43,248 bases of DNA from positions 1 through 43,248 of the forward strand of contig DJXW01000006.1 of assembly GCA_002449845.1 (NCBI GenBank), in the 5' to 3' direction. The notes under the pieces were generated by a model, which was not told the DNA's origin, made no database searches, and was given only the letters and a program-made list of their open reading frames with translations. Shown one piece after another: positions 40,896 through 43,248 of this stretch (positions are counted from its first letter, which is position 1; every line of letters starts with the position of its first letter). A program made the translations under genes and the position numbers. The DNA comes from Prevotella sp. UBA6994. Lineage in GTDB: Bacteria; Bacteroidota; Bacteroidia; Bacteroidales; Bacteroidaceae.

Positions 40896-42071
40896 ATGAA
40901 AAAACAAGAAATGGTGATGTTAAAGGTACTGTCCTTCATCCTAACCATATACAGTGTGGCGGTTTTCACTTCATGTTCAAGAAGTAGTTCGGATGAACAA
41001 GGACGAATCTCAGCCATCGCTGACAAGGTGTGGGCATTCAGTCAGAGTCATCAAGATGGTTTTACCCTTGATATTAGGACGATGACTGAACCGTCAGAGG
41101 GAATAGCCGTCAATTATGCTGCTACAAAGAACAGTCATTCACGTAACCAACTCGACAAGGTGGTGAGTCATTCCTTGCAACATGAAGGATACGTAGGGGG
41201 CTGGTATCATGCAGGAAGCCATCTCTATTACTTCAACAGCACACGCTTGTTCGCAGAGAACGCACTTGGAGAAGCCTTCAAGTTTGGCAAGGAGAACGAG
41301 CAACATACTGTTTTCATTCTCTCTACATCTACTGATATTCCCCTTGACGGGAAGGTGGCACAGATAGTGGAACGAGGCAATGTGATCGTGGGCACTACTG
41401 GTGACTATCGTCCTTTGTCGTTTTACGAGACTGCCACAGGAGAGTATTGGGGCTTCGGCATAGAGATTGCTCAAGAGATTGCCAAGCGTTTGGGAGTGAA
41501 AATCTCTTTCGTAAAGACATCCTGGCCAACTCTCTCTGCCGATGTGCTGGCTGAACCACAAACATTCGACTTTGCTATTGGTGGCATTACCATCACAGAT
41601 GCCCGAAAGGAGACGATGTTGATGAGTGAAGGTTATCTGGCTAACGGCAAGACCATTCTCTGTAGAGCATCTGATGCAGAACGTTTCAAGTCGTTGGAAG
41701 ACCTTGACAAACCTGAGGTGAGGGTGATGGTGAATCCGGGCGGATTGAATGAGAAGTTTGCCAATGAGAACCTCACACACGCTACCAAGATTGTTCACCC
41801 GAAGAATGAGGAGATTCCATCACTCGTGGCTCAAGGGAAAGCAGACGTGATGATAACGGAGATTACCGAGGCTCCTTATTACGTGAAGACCGACAGTCGT
41901 CTTGCTGCTCCGCTATTGAACACACCGTTCACACACGGGGAGATTGGTGTGCTGATGCGGAAGGGACAGGATGACTTGTTGCAGTTTGTAAATGCGTCAA
42001 TCCAACAGATGAAAAAGGATGGAACTCTCCGCAAATTGCATGAGAAATACAATCTTGTTTATGCCTGGTGA
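40896..42071 (+). CDS. PheC-like periplasmic protein with an unknown N-terminal domain (lipoprotein)
   Basis: The 391-residue protein carries a lipoprotein-type signal (lipobox VFTSC, Cys about 27). Residues about 33-150 form a compact domain I do not recognise (GGWYHAGSHLYYFNSTRLFA, then EHQHT-like and FILSTSTDIPL). Residues about 160-391 are a periplasmic-binding-protein domain (SBP_bac_3) close to cyclohexadienyl/arogenate dehydratase PheC: VIVGTTGDYRPLSF, GYLANGKTILCR, EVRVMVNPGGLNEKFANENL and ITEITEAPYYV. PheC dehydrates prephenate or arogenate in the periplasm for phenylalanine formation. It could instead be a solute-binding protein; no permease gene is adjacent, which favours the enzyme. 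Confidence 0.8.
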   Translation: MKKQEMVMLKVLSFILTIYSVAVFTSCSRSSSDEQGRISAIADKVWAFSQSHQDGFTLDIRTMTEPSEGIAVNYAATKNSHSRNQLDKVVSHSLQHEGYVGGWYHAGSHLYYFNSTRLFAENALGEAFKFGKENEQHTVFILSTSTDIPLDGKVAQIVERGNVIVGTTGDYRPLSFYETATGEYWGFGIEIAQEIAKRLGVKISFVKTSWPTLSADVLAEPQTFDFAIGGITITDARKETMLMSEGYLANGKTILCRASDAERFKSLEDLDKPEVRVMVNPGGLNEKFANENLTHATKIVHPKNEEIPSLVAQGKADVMITEITEAPYYVKTDSRLAAPLLNTPFTHGEIGVLMRKGQDDLLQFVNASIQQMKKDGTLRKLHEKYNLVYAW

Positions 42072-42119
42072 CGAGTCTCTTTCATCGGATATGAGTAACT
42101 AACAGACAAATCGGAATTT

Positions 42120-42866
42120 ATGCTAATCAAAAGAATATTCATCACAATATTAATATTAACCGCGTATTTCTCTCAGGCTTACGCGCAGATAACAAAATCT
42201 ATGAATGAAGATAAAAAAGAGGTTCTTCCCCAGAATTATTACTCGGAAAAGGAAATGGATAAGGTCTCTGCTTACATTGAGAAGCAATATGGGATGTATG
42301 ATTTAGTGGCCCATGAAGTAGTTTCCCTCGACATACATTGTGATATTGTTGTCATCCCGCCTACAGAGGAGCAACCCTATTACAAACTTGTCACAATGGG
42401 AGCAGGGGCATATATAATGGATGTGCCAAAGGGCTTGAGGTCATATGTTTGTGACAGGGCAGAATATGTCATCTTCCTTCCCCAAAATTGGAATCTGGAA
42501 TCAGATAAGGAAGAAGACTACTGGCCTATCAGAATGCTTAAATTCATTGCACGCTTGCCTATAGCGGCTGAGGACTGGCTTTGTGAAGGCCATGATGTTC
42601 AGTTGATTGAGGATGGAAGCACTGTGGCAGAAAACACGGGATTTAATTCCTGTGTACTTATGCCTTCCATAGGAAAGGAAGGACAGGTGGTAGAACCTCT
42701 CAAATTGGGTCTGAGCGGAAAGAAAGTGGCTTTCTACCAACTGTTCCCTTTATACCCGGAAGAGTTGAAATTCAAACTAGAACATGGTTATGATGAACTG
42801 GTCAAATTATTCGAAAAAGAGCCTCTAATCGTCAATATCCATCGGAGGAATTATTGCAATGAATGA
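42120..42866 (+). CDS. Exported protein with SUFU-like domain
   Basis: The 248-residue protein has a signal peptide (MLIKRIFITILILTAYFSQAYA). Residues about 60-225 resemble the suppressor-of-fused (SUFU) domain: SLDIHCDIVVIPPTEEQPYY, KLVTMGAGAYIMDVP, RAEYVIFLPQNWNLESD, YWPIRMLKFIARLPIAAEDW and SCVLMP. Bacterial SUFU proteins are mostly cytosolic and often linked to immunity proteins in polymorphic toxin systems; export here is unusual. No toxin gene is in the window. The gene lies 48 bp after the PheC-like gene and 51 bp before the next reductase. Function unknown. Confidence 0.75.
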   Translation: MLIKRIFITILILTAYFSQAYAQITKSMNEDKKEVLPQNYYSEKEMDKVSAYIEKQYGMYDLVAHEVVSLDIHCDIVVIPPTEEQPYYKLVTMGAGAYIMDVPKGLRSYVCDRAEYVIFLPQNWNLESDKEEDYWPIRMLKFIARLPIAAEDWLCEGHDVQLIEDGSTVAENTGFNSCVLMPSIGKEGQVVEPLKLGLSGKKVAFYQLFPLYPEELKFKLEHGYDELVKLFEKEPLIVNIHRRNYCNE

Positions 42867-42917
42867 ATAGGTTTGACGTGTAAATTCCAATTTAGCGAAC
42901 AATAAACAAATACGAAT

Positions 42918-43248
42918 ATGAAAAAGGTAATAGTAATATCAACAAGCCTGCGACATGGTTCAAACAGCGACATGCTCGCTGAGAAGTTTGTTGAAGGCAC
43001 AAAGGCTGCAGGAAATGATGTAGAGAAGATTTCTCTTGTGGGCAAGAATATCCAGTTCTGCAAGGGTTGCATGGGATGCCAAAAACTGGGGCGTTGCGTC
43101 ATCAAGGACGACGTGAACAACATCATGGCAAAGGTATTGAAGGCAGATGTCATCTGCTGGGCAACGCCTATCTACTACTATGAGATGAGTGGTCAGATGA
43201 AGACCCTCATAGACCGCATGAATGCGATGTACGAGCAGGATTACCAGT
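42918..43248 (+). CDS. Flavodoxin-fold NAD(P)H-dependent reductase, N-terminal part
   Basis: The frame starts MKKVIVISTSLRHGSNSDML and is cut by the window end after 110 codons. It has the FMN phosphate-binding loop (STSLRHGSNS), a cysteine motif CKGCMGCQKLGRCVIKDD (48-65) and the core CWATPIYYYEMSGQMKTLID. It is a paralogue of the reductase at 40320, with the same cysteine insert position, and should be a cytosolic FMN-dependent oxidoreductase. The C-terminal third is outside the window. Confidence 0.85.
   Translation, partial: MKKVIVISTSLRHGSNSDMLAEKFVEGTKAAGNDVEKISLVGKNIQFCKGCMGCQKLGRCVIKDDVNNIMAKVLKADVICWATPIYYYEMSGQMKTLIDRMNAMYEQDYQ

Overview
The window looks like a chromosomal segment of a Bacteroidales bacterium, most probably Prevotella or a close relative. 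Support: many upstream regions carry the Bacteroidetes promoter pattern (-33 TTTG, about 20 bp, -7 TAnnTTTG) instead of sigma70 boxes; the order ileS, DksA-like, lspA, DUF4296 lipoprotein is typical of this phylum; xylanase, arabinofuranosidase and pectin genes suit a plant-fibre-degrading gut or rumen strain. Nearly all of the sequence is housekeeping or carbohydrate-degradation gene content; no tRNA, rRNA, CRISPR array or intact insertion sequence was seen.

Layout. 1-1064: two-component system (RprX/RprY type, minus strand). 1151-2059: a decayed patch with a frameshifted IS982-family transposase remnant, a 59-residue stump of an exported thioredoxin-family-like protein, a Fic protein lacking its N-terminus, and a near-perfect 52-bp palindrome. 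2091-4103: ECF sigma factor, membrane protein (possible anti-sigma) and lipoprotein in one minus-strand operon. 4284-7230: small ORF and a secreted multidomain GH10 xylanase with promoter and terminator. 7558-17401: long plus-strand run: ileS, DksA-like, lspA, DUF4296 lipoprotein, nadC, M23 peptidase, C69 dipeptidase. 17447-20036: PPOX-family flavoprotein, SMR (Gdx-type) exporter, secreted flavin-reductase-like protein and a methyltransferase. 20085-22076: Zn/Cd P-type ATPase with a His-rich tail and a candidate operator. 22232-26773: KdgF-like cupin, GH43 and a fused PL10-like lyase/aldose 1-epimerase, together a small pectin/hemicellulose module. 26774-27595: repeat-rich gap. 27596-31976: outer-membrane beta-barrel protein and a CDF metal exporter. 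31976-32070: carbonic anhydrase gene scrap. 32141-37790: cytidylate-kinase-like protein, EttA, exported DUF362 protein and GH51 arabinofuranosidase. 37814-38390: Hsp20 behind a terminator-like palindrome and a sigma54-type promoter. 38391-39392: a second repeat-rich gap including a cluster of short hairpins. 39393-43248: PPOX lipoprotein, flavodoxin-like reductase, PheC-like periplasmic protein, exported SUFU-like protein, and a second, partial flavodoxin-like reductase.

No complete new defence or mobile system is evident. The more unusual items are the PL10/GalM fusion, the sigma54-type promoter at hsp20, the promoter-bearing palindrome beside the broken fic gene, dispersed repeat families in the intergenic gaps, the PheC-like protein with an unrecognised N-terminal domain, and gene remnants that are too short for ordinary gene calling.
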